A program made the translations under genes and the position numbers. From positions 4,957,090 through 5,021,089 of the forward strand of contig JABAKD010000028.1 in assembly GCA_012845835.1 (NCBI GenBank): DNA of 64,000 bases, given 5' to 3'. Source of the stretch: Undaria pinnatifida. Its lineage: Eukaryota; Sar; Phaeophyceae; Laminariales; Alariaceae. The notes under the pieces were generated by a model, which did no database searches, was not told the DNA's origin, and saw only the letters and a list, made by a program, of their open reading frames with translations. The stretch's first letter is position 1; the number at the start of each line of letters is the position of its first letter. Below are positions 35,480 to 47,009 of the stretch, one piece after another.

Positions 35480-37160
35480 CCCACGGATAACTAATACTCT
35501 GATAACACCGTGAAGCTAACTTTTAATATGTCTACAGGCGGGTTCACGTTGAAAACCCCAAGTTTATTCCCTGGCGAATGTCCACGCCGTTTTTTCGATT
35601 CAGACAGTGAATTTTTGCACACGCCTTCTATGTTCCCTTGCGAACATCTCACCCAATCAATGTCATGTGTTCTTTTTTCTTTCGCCTGATTTTTGTTGGT
35701 TACTTTTTTTCGGAAAATGTGGACCACCTTAGCCCAATTATTTTTTGCGACAAACAAAATGAAGAAAAACCCCGCGTGTAAGGCCTTGGGATGGGCTCGT
35801 AGAACACGTGCGCAAAATTTCAGGGTCCATCTCTCAAAAACGGCGTGGACATGTGGACTTTTGTGTGAAATAATGAGTAAGATACGTTATTTTCTTCGAA
35901 TAACTTGGTTTTAGTGGAGAATCCAGTTTTTTCACCAGATTTGGCTTAATGTTGAACACAGGCAGGTCAGATCTTCCACTTTTTGCGCAGCGAAAATTTC
36001 CAAACACGTGCTTTGGAGTTGGAGTACGTCCAACCGGATAGTTAGTGCAAAATGCGGCGATTTGTTTTTTTCGCCCCCGCTGAGAAAAAAATGCCATATT
36101 ATTATTGTTGAAAAGAATGAAGGCCTGTTATTGGTCGATACAAGTTTCGCTCCTAGTCTAGAGACAGCCCGAGACCGGTAAAAACAAAAATGGACATGTC
36201 ACCCTCTTACACTACTACTATTATAGTTATGGGGGTCACTATGATACCAAGTATTCACTCTTTGACTCGATATTGCGAGTGTTATTCGTGTGGGAGATAT
36301 TTGTTTTTTTCTGCTTGAACCAGACAGACTGTGGGGACGGTGAGAAGACATTTATTTATTTGATGAAACCGTGCTCAGCTGGGGGAGGTAAACTAGATCC
36401 TGACTTATAGCCTACATGTGCTGAAGCTTGGCATCCTGGTCCCGGCTTCATTTCTCATCTTAGAAAGGGCATATGTTCCGCACTACTATCAATAATATAA
36501 TTTTATTAGTATAACTACTCCCGAATTTGCAGTATCCACGGAATCTCAGTCTTCGGTTTTTGGGGGAGCCATTTCTTATGGGGAGGCCGGTACGGCCACT
36601 GTACACTATATTAAGCTCACACGAATAAGACATGACCCAGAAAAAAGGAGAGAGCTCCCTTTTCGGGGACCCTAAGAAGCTAGGTTTAGGGTATTCGTGC
36701 AGAGAGATACTCCAGACCCTGCATATCCTCAAGGTTGCTCAACGTTGGGGTGTCACATTTAGGTTTCAATGCCGTGGTCAGAATACGGTGGAGTACCAAC
36801 AGTAAATCCGTGTATTCGTTTCGGGTTAGCGGGCCCTACGGCACGGCTGTGTACCTACCATATGCAGAGCAGCTACGCGGGTGAAAAATGCAGTTGTTGT
36901 GTGGACGGGCAGGTGACTACGATGGTCGACGACTCTATTCGACCGGAAGCCTCGTGAAGCTTCTACGCAGGTCACTGCTCCTCGGATGACCTACACACAC
37001 GTCAAACAGAGTAGAATCCGCCGCAGTTGTTCGGAACAGCTGCGTGGGAAGACTTGAACCTACTACACTTACTTGCCACTTCTCGTCGCATCACCCGCGT
37101 CCCAAACGGAGCAGCAGCCGCAGGATATACAAGTACGGAGCAACCGCATCGGAAGCGTGT
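35480..37160. other. Interval without a supported gene apart from an RFRG module
   Basis: Aligned to 8,900-10,630 of copy 1. Only the module at 36,500-36,620 shows coding-like sequence. Confidence 0.35.
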
Positions 37161-37179
37161 CAGAATATCACAACACGTA

Positions 37180-37186
37180 TAGTCTA
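37180..37186. other. TAGTCTA, candidate excision footprint
   Basis: Copy 1 reads CGTATAAGCC at 10,633-10,642, while copy 2 reads CGTATAGTCTAAGCC. Confidence 0.55.
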
Positions 37187-37365
37187 AGCCACGCACCAGA
37201 ACGAGCAGCACTCGATGTTGTTTGGGGAAAATTTACGCGGGTACAGATATATTCGTTCGACTGCCGCATCGGAACCCTACACCTCCTACTACGCGTATCA
37301 CCGTAACCCGCGCACCAGACGGGGCGGCAGCAAACATTTTGGATGCAGACGTTCGGAGCATATAC

Positions 37366-37884
37366 CAGGTACGGCATGCTTCTAGCATTTAATAGGGATT
37401 GCGGGCTGTCGGATAGCAGCTGAGTATGGGCTATGTCGGGAATAATAGATGGATCGTGCTGCAGAAGGGCTTGACCACGCACGTAGAAAACGCGAAGATG
37501 ACAGTAGTACTGCTGTAGTACGTGTTTTTGAGTCGTCGAGTCTTCTTTCTTGCGCTCTAGGCAGCTTGCCATGATATATTGCGACACGAGCACGACGCCT
37601 GGCTTGCTTTTGCACTTTAGAAATCACCTGCTTGAAGCCCGTCGAAGAGCGTTCCGTGTTGTCCGATCCGCCTCACTTGCAGACAGTGAGAAAGCACCAC
37701 AGGTCCAGAGATCCTCAATGAGTGATAATGCGTTTGTCTTCGCTTTGTTGCTGGTGGGAAAGCGGGGGTTGATCTCTTGCGAATGCGGGGGGTGACTTTG
37801 AGGTATGCTGCCCGGTTCGTTTCGCGGCGCCGACGAGGCACTCCGTAATACTTCAAGCAAGGTGTATGCATCCTGCTTTGGGAT
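37366..37884 (-). CDS. Gene Q, copy 2: two in-phase exons of an orphan gene
   Basis: The upstream exon (37628-37884) starts after GGCACAG, encodes 85 codons (IPKQDAYTLLEVLRSASS... and LSLIEDLWTCGAFSLSASEA) and ends in phase 2 at GTGATT. The downstream exon (37366-37564) starts after CATGGCAAG with the matching phase, runs 66 codons (CLERKKEDSTT, LQQYYCHLRVFYVRGQAL, LLSDSPQSLLNARSM) and ends in phase 0 at GTATAT. A possible last exon (37168-37260) follows a GCGGCAG, but its frame differs between copies. Start and upstream exons are not found. No family recognised. The copy 1 version is disrupted. Confidence 0.5.
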
Positions 37885-37901
37885 CTGTGCCAAATTATTC
37901 C

Positions 37902-37932
37902 GAACTGCCGAGTTAAAGATTCTCGGCAGTTC
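37902..37932. repeat. Perfect 11-bp inverted repeat, copy 2
   Basis: Identical to the hairpin at 11,407-11,437, just upstream of the gene Q exon although the bases around it have changed. Confidence 0.65.
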
Positions 37933-38751
37933 AGGGGAAGGACTCGACAAGAATCAGATTCCACCGCATATCATACAGCGCCCGACAGACCTATTCATAG
38001 CTCGCACCTCACAAGTGGAAAGCACCTTTGTTTTCCAGACAGCACTTCTTCTGTATCGTTCACGGTAAACGGACGTCTTGAATCAGCTCTGCCGACAGAC
38101 CTGGATCTATCTGATATTTTTACTGCTGTACGCTACCTTGCACACAAAACCTACCTGTATGTAGTGTTCGCTCGAGACAACCGGTTTGCACATAATATCT
38201 TCACTCTCTGTCATACCAGGTGAAGTGGGTACATGAGCAGGGTATGCACTATTATTGTAGAATAGGTAATAACAGGATTTTTTGTGTTTACGGGCACTAC
38301 GAGACCTTCGTTCTTCACACGTCTCTGTCCGTTATGTGCAATATCATACCAGGTGCAGCAACAGTAGTAGTAGTCGCGGTGGTAGCAATAGGTGTGAACA
38401 CTAATTGTTGTTGTGCTGCCAAGGGTTGCGACCGGAAGTCTAAAGCTACGAGTTTGTTTTCTGGTGTTTATTAATAGTTCGCCCGCGATCGATCCTCCAT
38501 TAGACTATATTATAGAGAGCGTGTACCTCGCAGTATTATTTTCGTACCTCGTACCTGGCGTATTTTGTCAGCTGGATCAAACTGTGGAGGCGATAGCTGC
38601 TCCGAGCATCTAGCTCTGGTGGTGGTGGTGGTGGTTGTATCGATTGTTGTGGTGGTGTTGGCGGTGATGGTGCTTCGTGTTGCTCTCCCCGTCAGATTGC
38701 CGATTTTATATGACTGTTTTCTTCTTACGTGTACCTACATTGCAGTTAGAT

Positions 38752-38826
38752 ATATTATAAAAAATAAAAATACACACCAGCTGTGAGATCGAAGATTTCG
38801 TCGAAACTCATCTTCGCAAGCTGTGT
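38752..38826. mobile_element. 75-bp fragment of the retroelement at 42.2 kb
   Basis: TATTATAAAAAATAAAAATA, then CCAGCTGTGAGATCGAAGAT and the following 30 bp, closely match the left border of the 7.3-kb block (42,247-42,325). Copy 1 lacks it (near 12,215). As the reverse transcriptase there is on the minus strand, the shared end is the element's 3' end, so this is a severely 5'-truncated copy. Confidence 0.7.
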
Positions 38827-38832
38827 GTGCAC

Positions 38833-38978
38833 CTCGTAGCGCATGCCGGTTTTGAGTTGGAACAAAATCAAAATTTGAAGACGCATAGCTGGTTCGAAAT
38901 ACTACCGATTGCTGCTGCTGGTGATGTAGCTGCTGGTTGTTTGATGTTTTGGCATGACCATACGTTGTGGTGAGACTG
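38833..38978 (-). CDS. Exon W, copy 2
   Basis: 146 bases between TTATTCAG and GTGCAC. It encodes the same Gln-rich segment as 12225-12367 with one extra residue. Confidence 0.45.
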
Positions 38979-39289
38979 CTGAATAAACACACCGACACGA
39001 AAAGGTTCACGTTGTGAAGTGTATTTGACAAATAATGCCGCGCGCACAACACCGAAATGTGCTGATCGATCGCTTCCCTTTTCTCGCGCATGTTGGTCTG
39101 TGGTTTGGCGCTCGTTTAATCTTTTCGCATCGCGCTACCTCTGCCCTCCTCTCTAGAGGCGCTCTCCGTAGTGTTGCCTGCACCATGAAGATATATGACG
39201 TCGAGTACGGCCCCTCTCCCCACCCTGCTGCGTTGGGTACAGACATATCTTGGACAAAAAGTATCCTGTTCAATACGCCTGCTTGCTGG

Positions 39290-40860
39290 TCTGTCAATAG
39301 CCGCGACGGATGAAAGTATTGGTGCGCAAATGGCCTTTTGAGCATCCTATTGCTATTTCTCTAAACTCCTTGATATCATGTTTGTGCGTAATATGATTAT
39401 TGGACTGCCAATAATAGCCTTCTATCGAATACGCCTATTGGGCGGTCATTGGCCAATCGAATATTCCTGTTGGTATGATATTAATTGAATATTTATGTTG
39501 GTTGCTCAATACGTTGGGTATTGCACGTCACTACTGCACCTAGGTCCTATTGCCAACTTCGATCGATGCAGATGTTATGTATCACAACCGAACCATACTC
39601 TGAATGACAATCCATTGAATATCCCGGCCCAATGAACATGTCTGCCAACAGGTAGGTTGGGTTGTTTTGCATATATATATAGATACCTACTGCAAACTGC
39701 AATTCGAAGGTAAAAATATCGACCGATACCTATTTCATGAAGCATCGACGAAGCAAACCCTTGACAATAGCTTATGGATTACCCCTTCGTGGACAATATC
39801 TTATTGGGCATGCGTATGGGTCGTGTTAAGGTATTAGTGAGGTGTTCGTCCGTTTGACCACTTGCAAAAGGTGAACCAACAGCTTACCCAAACAAATCCT
39901 TATAACACTCTTCCCCCCTGAAACGGCGAGACAGCAGGTCGGCCAGATATACGGGCGGACGTGTCAATTGTCCAAGCCGTTTCATTTCTTGGGTAGTCTA
40001 TACCGAGGAGAGTATTTTTCAAGTTTGACACGGGGAAAATCTGAAAACGTTTATTGTGGTGGATGTGGGGTTTGAACCCACGACTCAAAAATCCATGGTC
40101 TGTCGACGACGCCATTTGTTAAGGTTATTAGTAAGGTATTAGTCCGTTTGACCACGTGCAAAAGGTTAACCAATAGCTTACCCAAACTAAGCCTTATAAC
40201 AATCGTTCAATGGGTTGATCACAGCATATCGACGCCTATTGGCAACGGCAACAACATAGGTGGGGTGAAATTGTAGATCGATATGTACTTTTCGTTTGTC
40301 GTACACACCCTATATATTGGTCTATTGCATGTATGTGCCTACTGCTCTGTCAATAGGTTTCCATGGTGCATATTGATGACTATTGTCACCTAAAATAAGA
40401 GGAGGTTGGAGTTGTCGATCGCTACTTGTTTCGTTGTTGGCCAAAATTGTGAGGCTCACCGTACCGTGCGCAATACACCCATCGAATACGTGTATTTTCC
40501 TTCAATAGGTTGGGGTATTCCATATTGATACCTACTGCCATCTACATAAAAAGGGATTTGAAAGTGTCAGTAGTTGACCTATACAGTATCTCTGTATTTG
40601 ACCAACAGGTTCAGAGGATATTGCACTAATACCAAATGCTATTGTTTTCTGGATAGGCGTGTGAAATTTTCGATCGATATCTAAGTCTTCGAGAATTTGG
40701 TGCAAAAACCTATTGCTCTTACAATGGGTGTGTGAAGTTGTCGATCGATAGCTATTTTGTTTTGCAATAGGTTTAGAGAATACGGTGCAATAGACAACAT
40801 GGCACAATATATGCTATTTTTCATAGGATGGGTGTGTGGAATTGTCGATCGGAAGGCTTA
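39290..40860. repeat. Degenerate CGATCGAT array, copy 2
   Basis: Counterpart of 12,690-14,240, with the same box order and the same internal block flanked by the GACCACTTGCAAAAGGT sequences. Several boxes are better conserved than the sequence between them. Confidence 0.55.
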
Positions 40861-41003
40861 TCAATATGCCCTGTTTTCCAAAACAGAAGAATGGTGAGAG
40901 GCATATCCAAGCCTGGCGTCCGAAACAATAGAATGTTTCCGTCTGATCATACCTACCGTCTGAAACAATGGAATAATATAGCGAAATGTATATCGAAGAG
41001 ACG

Positions 41004-41290
41004 GGCCGCAAAGCCAGAACGGAGGCAGGTATGGTTGGAGCCTAGGCGCAGGTATGCCGAACACACAAAAAAAAACATTGGTCGTCAAGAGGATACATAC
41101 TTGTTGGCCACACAGCCAGGATGGAGGTCGGTACCGGTGGACCTTGGGGGCAAGCACGCCGAAAAAAAGAGAACAAAAAACGAACCAAGAGGAACAGCCC
41201 TGTTGGCTGCAAAGCTGGAACGAGGCTCGATGACGGGGGGTCCTTTGGGCAGGTACAATCAAACAGGAAGAAAGGGGGTCAAGCAGGATC
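41004..41290. repeat. Three tandem units of about 100 bp, copy 2
   Basis: Counterpart of 14,383-14,660. Confidence 0.55.
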
Positions 41291-41738
41291 GACAAATGGG
41301 CTAGGGCGCCAGCACGGGACAGCTACTTTGGAACCTACGGGAGCTCTCAACGGGAAGCCAGTGGTCAGCAGCGTGCGACCTCATCACGATAGTAACAGTT
41401 GGAACGCCCCACCAGCTGGGGCTAATGTGCAGCAAACATGTTCGCGGAAAAACAAGTACGTCGAGAAGACAAAAGGTACGGCTGCTGGGGCCGTGACGTC
41501 TCCGGGGGGCGGAAGGGGGGGGCATCCTGCTGCCCGTGCCCGCTTGTGCGACCATCTGCCAAGAGTGTGTAAGCTATGGATAGGGTTGTTGTGGGTGTGT
41601 CTTTATTTGACTGATGGATACAGTAATAGGGCTCGATTGTCGATTTCTTGACAAGGGTGGACATAGGGATAGGGTGCTGGGGCGTGGTTTGTCTGGGCGG
41701 AGGGGGAAGGGGGGCGCTCAGTTTGTGCATGGCCGTAG

Positions 41739-41982
41739 TCATATGACCATAGACCCTCGCATCCATACTATGCCGCGATGAAGCACGTCGGGTGTTCCCC
41801 AACCAGGCAGATATTGCTTGTACCAATCGCGAAGCGCCGTGAGGTGTTCGGCGAGCCGCATGAAGGGTGAACTGCATCCTTCCATGAACCGCTCGTAAGA
41901 CGGATTTCGGCACTCTGTGCCTACTTTCTTGCTTACGAATGGCAGCGCTAATGAGTTGCTTTGTTTTTCGGCGCGGCCACTC
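41739..41982 (-). CDS. Exon U (3' coding exon), copy 2
   Basis: The acceptor TGTCTCAG is followed by one base and 81 codons ending in TGA: SGRAEKQSNSLALPFVSKKV, GTECRNPSYERFMEGCSSPF, RLAEHLTALRDWYKQYLPGW and a short tail. The sequence is convincingly protein-like and partly conserved in copy 1. Upstream exons were not found and the family is not recognised. Confidence 0.45.
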
Positions 41983-42339
41983 CTGAGACAACAATGGGTA
42001 TTACTATGTAACACTGCCTCGTGTGTGGCTTACTAAATTAACACTACGTGTGATGCGATCATTCCCCTTGTGTGGAGTTAGGGTTCTCCACCCCGCACAA
42101 TATGATCTAACTCGATAACCACCATGGTGAGTGACCATCCCCCTCACCCCCCCCAAAAAGAAACAAACGGTACCCTGGTTGTCTAGCTTATGCAGTGATT
42201 GGCAATTTTTACAGCGTCGTTGCTAACCAACACCAACCCCAATATATATTATAAAAAATGAAAATACACTCCAGCTGTGAGATCGAAGATTTCGTCAAAA
42301 CTATCTTTGCAAGCTGTGTGTGATACTCCGATCGCGCGT

Positions 42340-43110
42340 ATTGGGATGGGTTGGGGGGGGGGAGGGGGGGGGAGGTGGGGGGTGGGGGCGGGGGGGCGAG
42401 GATGGGGGGGGGGGGGAGGGGGTGGGGCGGGGCGGGGGGGGGGGGGGGGGAGGGGAGGAAGGGTTTTAGGTGAGGGATTTGTTATACGTGTGGTACTAGG
42501 TCTAGGCGATGGTGGGTGATGGGGAAGAAGGGGGCGTTCGGGGTAGGGGGGGGGGGGGAGGGAAGCAGCGGCATGGATGGCTCTCGAAAGATAATGAGAT
42601 GATATCCTGTGCGTGAAGTGTTTATTAATCTGGCGGATTTCGTCATTAGGTGGGGCGTTTGGGCAAGGGAGAGCGAGAGGGGGGGGGGGGGGGGGTTAGG
42701 AGGTTTATGTCACAAATAATATTCAATTACACTTCGGCTGTGAAATCAAAGATTTGTAGAAGGGGCTTATTATACGCGTGGTGCTAGGTCTAGGCGATCG
42801 TGCAGGTGGTTGGAAAAGAGGGGGCGTTGGAGTTTTTTTTTTGGGGGGGGGGGTGGGGGCAAAATAATTGAAAACTACGTAATGGATGGTCAGAAAGATA
42901 ACGACGTGATATCAACTGCGTATAGGTGTTTACTACTCTGGCCGATTTCGATTGTGAGTGGGGCGTTTGGACAAACTAGGCGGAAGGGGGCGGGAAATCG
43001 GGGGATGGGACGGGGGGGGGGGGGAGGGGGGGGAAGTTTTTTTTTTTTTTATGAACAAGAGGGGTCAGGGGAGGGGGATGGGAGGGGGGCGGGGCGGGGG
43101 GCGGGATATT
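42340..43110. repeat. G-rich tract with about 305-bp repeats
   Basis: Long runs of G with A or T interruptions. A segment with CTGGCGGATTTCG followed by GTGGGGCGTTTG recurs near 42,620 and 42,925, and again near 46,230. Another (GTGGTACTAGGTCTAGGCGAT) recurs at 42,490 and 42,780. It would form G-quadruplexes on the plus strand. Confidence 0.8.
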
Positions 43111-43329
43111 TCAATATGTGCGCGGAAACTATAAATCCTCAAAGGGGACAAACCTGACGATTGAAGCAATAAGATATCCCTTTATATCATCTGTCTTGTA
43201 ATGTTTACTATTTTTATAAGGTTTGATGTTAGATGCAGCATGCAATCCGGTGTTTAAGTGTGGTAAATATCGTGTTAAATCTTTATAATTTGTTGTTGTA
43301 TGATACATGGATCGAAAGGGCGAATATTT

Positions 43330-44450
43330 CATAGAATATTTGTAGTTACCATTATTTTCTGACATCGCTAATTACAAGAAAGAGATACGTATTGTCAAAT
43401 ACAACAGGCGAGGTGATGTGATCATGCACTGTTTGTCACCACCATCATACAGCTACCATTATTTTTCTGACATCGCTAATTATACGAAAGAGATACGTAT
43501 TGCCAAATACAGCATGCGAGGTGATGTATGTGGCCATGTACTGTCTCCGCCATTGAGCATTAGAGGGAGAGATGCGAATCGTCAGTTTTTAAGGAACGTT
43601 TGTTATACATGCGCTCAATTACGTTACCTCGTTAGTCATACTTCGCTTGGCATAGGTTGGGAGGCGATCATGCAGACGGTATGTACGAAACACCCTACGT
43701 AATGTGTTGGTAATGTTGTTTACCGCAATTTCAACACATCTGCCTGTGCTGCCTTTTCCAAATTATTACTGTCTAAAATAAATGTACGATTCCACGCCCA
43801 TGATTTTACCTTGCCGATGTGGGGCTCTGCGGTCGTCAATTTAAAGTCAGAGATACATCCTAAAAATATATCAGGCGAGGTGGGTATGTGATGCCATATA
43901 CATGCGATGTCATCACTATTGACCGCGAGGTGACTTTACTTCGTTAGGTATATGGTACTGTGCTTCGTAGAGGTCGTCTCAGGTGGGTATGCAATGTGTC
44001 GGCAGTGTGGTTTACCGCAATTTTATCAGGTTTGCCTGTGCTTCCTTTTTAACTTATTACGATTTCACGCCCATGATTTCTACCGTGCCGCTGTGGGGTT
44101 CTGAGGTCGCCAATTCTAAGACAGAGATACATCTTACAAATACAGCAGTTGAGGTGGGCATGCAAAGTCATATATATGCGATGTCACTACTATTGAACGC
44201 GAGGGTGACTTTACTTCGTTAGGCATATGCTACTGCGTTTCGTAAAGGTTGTCTCACGTGGACATGCGATGTCACCACTATTGAACGCGAGGGTGACTTT
44301 ACTTCGTTAGGCATATGCCACTGCGTTTGATATGGTAAAGGTTGTCAGGCAATCATGTAAGCGGATGGAGGCACGAAATACCCTGCGTAATAGGTTGGTC
44401 GTGTGGTTTACCGCAGTGTTAACATCCCTGTCTGTACTTACTTTTCTAAT
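43330..44450. repeat. Tandem repeats in the retroelement
   Basis: Two units of about 100 bp at 43,350-43,530 (CTGACATCGCTAATTA, AAAGAGATACGTATTG), then three units of about 290-400 bp whose markers are GGTTTACCGCAAT (43,719, 44,009, 44,405) and CGAGGGTGACTTTACTTCGT. Confidence 0.7.
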
Positions 44451-45079
44451 TATTTTAGACTATAGTGTACGCTTATACGTCCTGTTTTCTCCCCACTGTC
44501 GTCGAAGATGTTGTGGTCCTGTAGATGTCGCGTCCATGTCTGGTGCTCTTGTTAGTGGCGTTCATGAAAACATGCCCTAACGTGTAGTAGATGATCGCTG
44601 AGTGGTGTTCCTTTCCTTTACATCAAGCCAGGTATTATATGCCAACGCAACCGCTTGCTTGAAAAACGACAAAGAATTTCCTCACACACCTGACACAGAG
44701 AAGACGCGGCCCGAAGATTGTTCAGTATACCGACGGTCAGAAACAGGTTATCGAGCAGCGCACTTGATTTTTACTACCGCTCTTCACTCCACCTAAGACA
44801 CTACGGGCATGCGTTGGACCCAGTTCGCTGATGCCCAAAACCAATTTTAAAGGAGGTGATGTAGTGGGCGAATGCTATAATGATTTGCGCTGCTGCGATT
44901 ACCCTGTCTCTAGTTCTGTTTGTTCTTGCGTTCTTGATGAACCTGTCATTTGGCAACGAGCAGTTGTGACGCACTTTTAGGTTTGTGTAAAGACTTTATG
45001 TGGACTGTGTAATTTTTCTGACTCGTAGGGACCTCAGTTTGGAACCCAGGGTATATGGGTTCCATATTTTGACTGGTGT

Positions 45080-45540
45080 TCGTATGCGGACGTACATATG
45101 GTTTTAGTGGGTCGTGTGTCCGCGTGGTTTTTGTTTCACGTATGTTTTGGTTGATATTCTATACTTGGTTATCGTATTGTTTCAAAGTGGTGCTTTCCGC
45201 GTTGTTGATGCTACACGTATATGTTTTGGTTTATGTTCTAGACTTTGTTATCGTGTTGTTTCGAAGTGGTGTTTTTGAATACACATTGTTGTTTAACCGC
45301 GTAGTTTTTGCTACACGTGTACGTTTTGGTTGATGTTCTAGGTTTCGTTATCGTATTGTATCAGGGTGGTGTTTTCGAATGCATATTATTTTGTTTTGTT
45401 TTGTTTTGCAACCACGTGGTTTTTGATACACGTGTATTTTTTGTTTGATGTTCTAGACTTCATTATCGTATTGTATCAGAATCGTGTTTTCGAATATATA
45501 TTGGTTTACAGTGGTTGGGGGGGGTTCGAATATATGTTGG
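45080..45540. repeat. Tandem repeat, about 4 units of 100-120 bp
   Basis: Units share TACACGTGTACGTTTTGGTT, GATGTTCTAGACTTCGTTAT and CGTATTGTATCA. Frames across it are Val/Leu/Phe-rich and not credible genes. Confidence 0.75.
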
Positions 45541-46870
45541 CTGTTGTATATATCTGCAAAACGTATTTTTGTACGCCGAGAAAACTGTTTCGGGGGGCCT
45601 AAAACGAAGTTGCGAGGGGCGTTTGGGAATTTCAACGTTCCCCCTCGCGGATTTTGTCAAGTATGGTTAAATGCATATTTATCCCTGAAGATAAACATGC
45701 AGTAACCAGCCTTGACAACTATGGGTTGTAGCGGTATCATAATACACTTATAATACCGTTACTCTTCATAGTTTGACTATGTGTGTATTAATCATTTTGC
45801 TACACGGTGTGGGTTGAATCGAAATACGGAGTGAGGCTAGAGTTTAAGAAAAAGGGGGGGGCGGGGGGGGAAAAGGGGGGGGGGGAATTTGACAAGAAAA
45901 CGTTTGTATGTATAGGTAGTCTGCTTATTGAGTATCCCGTCATGTTGGCGCGTGACATGTGATGAGCTGTGGGAGGTTTTTGGGAGGTTTCGGCAACTCC
46001 ACTTGCAACTACAGTGTAGCTATCCGGGTCAACAGGGTGATGTTAGTCAGTCTGTGGACGGAAATATGAAATTCGTGGACGGTAATGCATCAGTTTATCA
46101 AGTGAAGTCTCTAAGTCCAATATCTGGTGAGGGAAGGGTGTGAGGGAAGGGTGTGTGTGTGGGGGGGGGGGGGGGGCGGGGAAAGGGGGTGAATTGCAGC
46201 AGCGGGATCTCCAGCACGTGGAAGTATTTAATACTCTGGCGGATTTCGATGTGGGGCGTTTGAAGGAAAGCGAGGGAGGAGCAAAAAAAAACAACAAAAA
46301 AAAACGACTAGCACTTGCATTCAGGCGTGATTTGGACTCAGTAACGTTCGTTGTTTCCGTGGACATACCATGTTTTGGCATGATTTTCGGCGTTGTTTAT
46401 TTACTGAAATATTTCGGTTCTAGGTAGCGTGTTCGATGTGTACGTCATGAATGTATGTTTTGCGTTGGTATAGTTGAGAAACTTGGTTATAATTCACATT
46501 CCTCAATCGACGTCGTAGAGAAGACAAAATAATCCATACACAACAATGTTATTTGTGATAACGTTTTTGTAATCCTCAGTTGTTTAACAAAGACGTTGTA
46601 ACCTACGAACTTAGGTTGAACACTTCCATGCTTATTTACACCCTCTTTTCAACCCACAAATACCCAGTACTCAACATGCACAGTCCATACTCACTTCCAC
46701 ACTCGCTTCCCAACCCACACACATCCAAAGGTAGACACCTCTTTCGAATAACTCGAATCAACATGCCCGCACACATTGTTTACTCAGGTACGACGGTGCA
46801 TTACACTCTCAGACTCTGATGTCTACGGCTATGCTTACGTGACTGCGTTTCCACTTATCCACGAAAATAC

Positions 46871-46898
46871 CGCCCCCCCCCCCCCCCCCCCCCCCCCC
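46871..46898. repeat. Poly-C run of about 28
   Basis: An uninterrupted C homopolymer in the 3' region of the retroelement. The length may not be reliable. Confidence 0.8.
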
Positions 46899-47009
46899 TC
46901 CTCGTCTCCATAGCTCTTACATATATCCATTCCCATAAACGGTGGTTGTTCATTCCTTTATGACACTTTGTAAAAATATGTATAACTTCTGCAATTCAAT
47001 CGCTCATTC

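Noticed and set aside
42277..43157. Gly-rich plus-strand frames
   Set aside because: These are translations of G-runs whose lengths are unstable, with no homologous frame.
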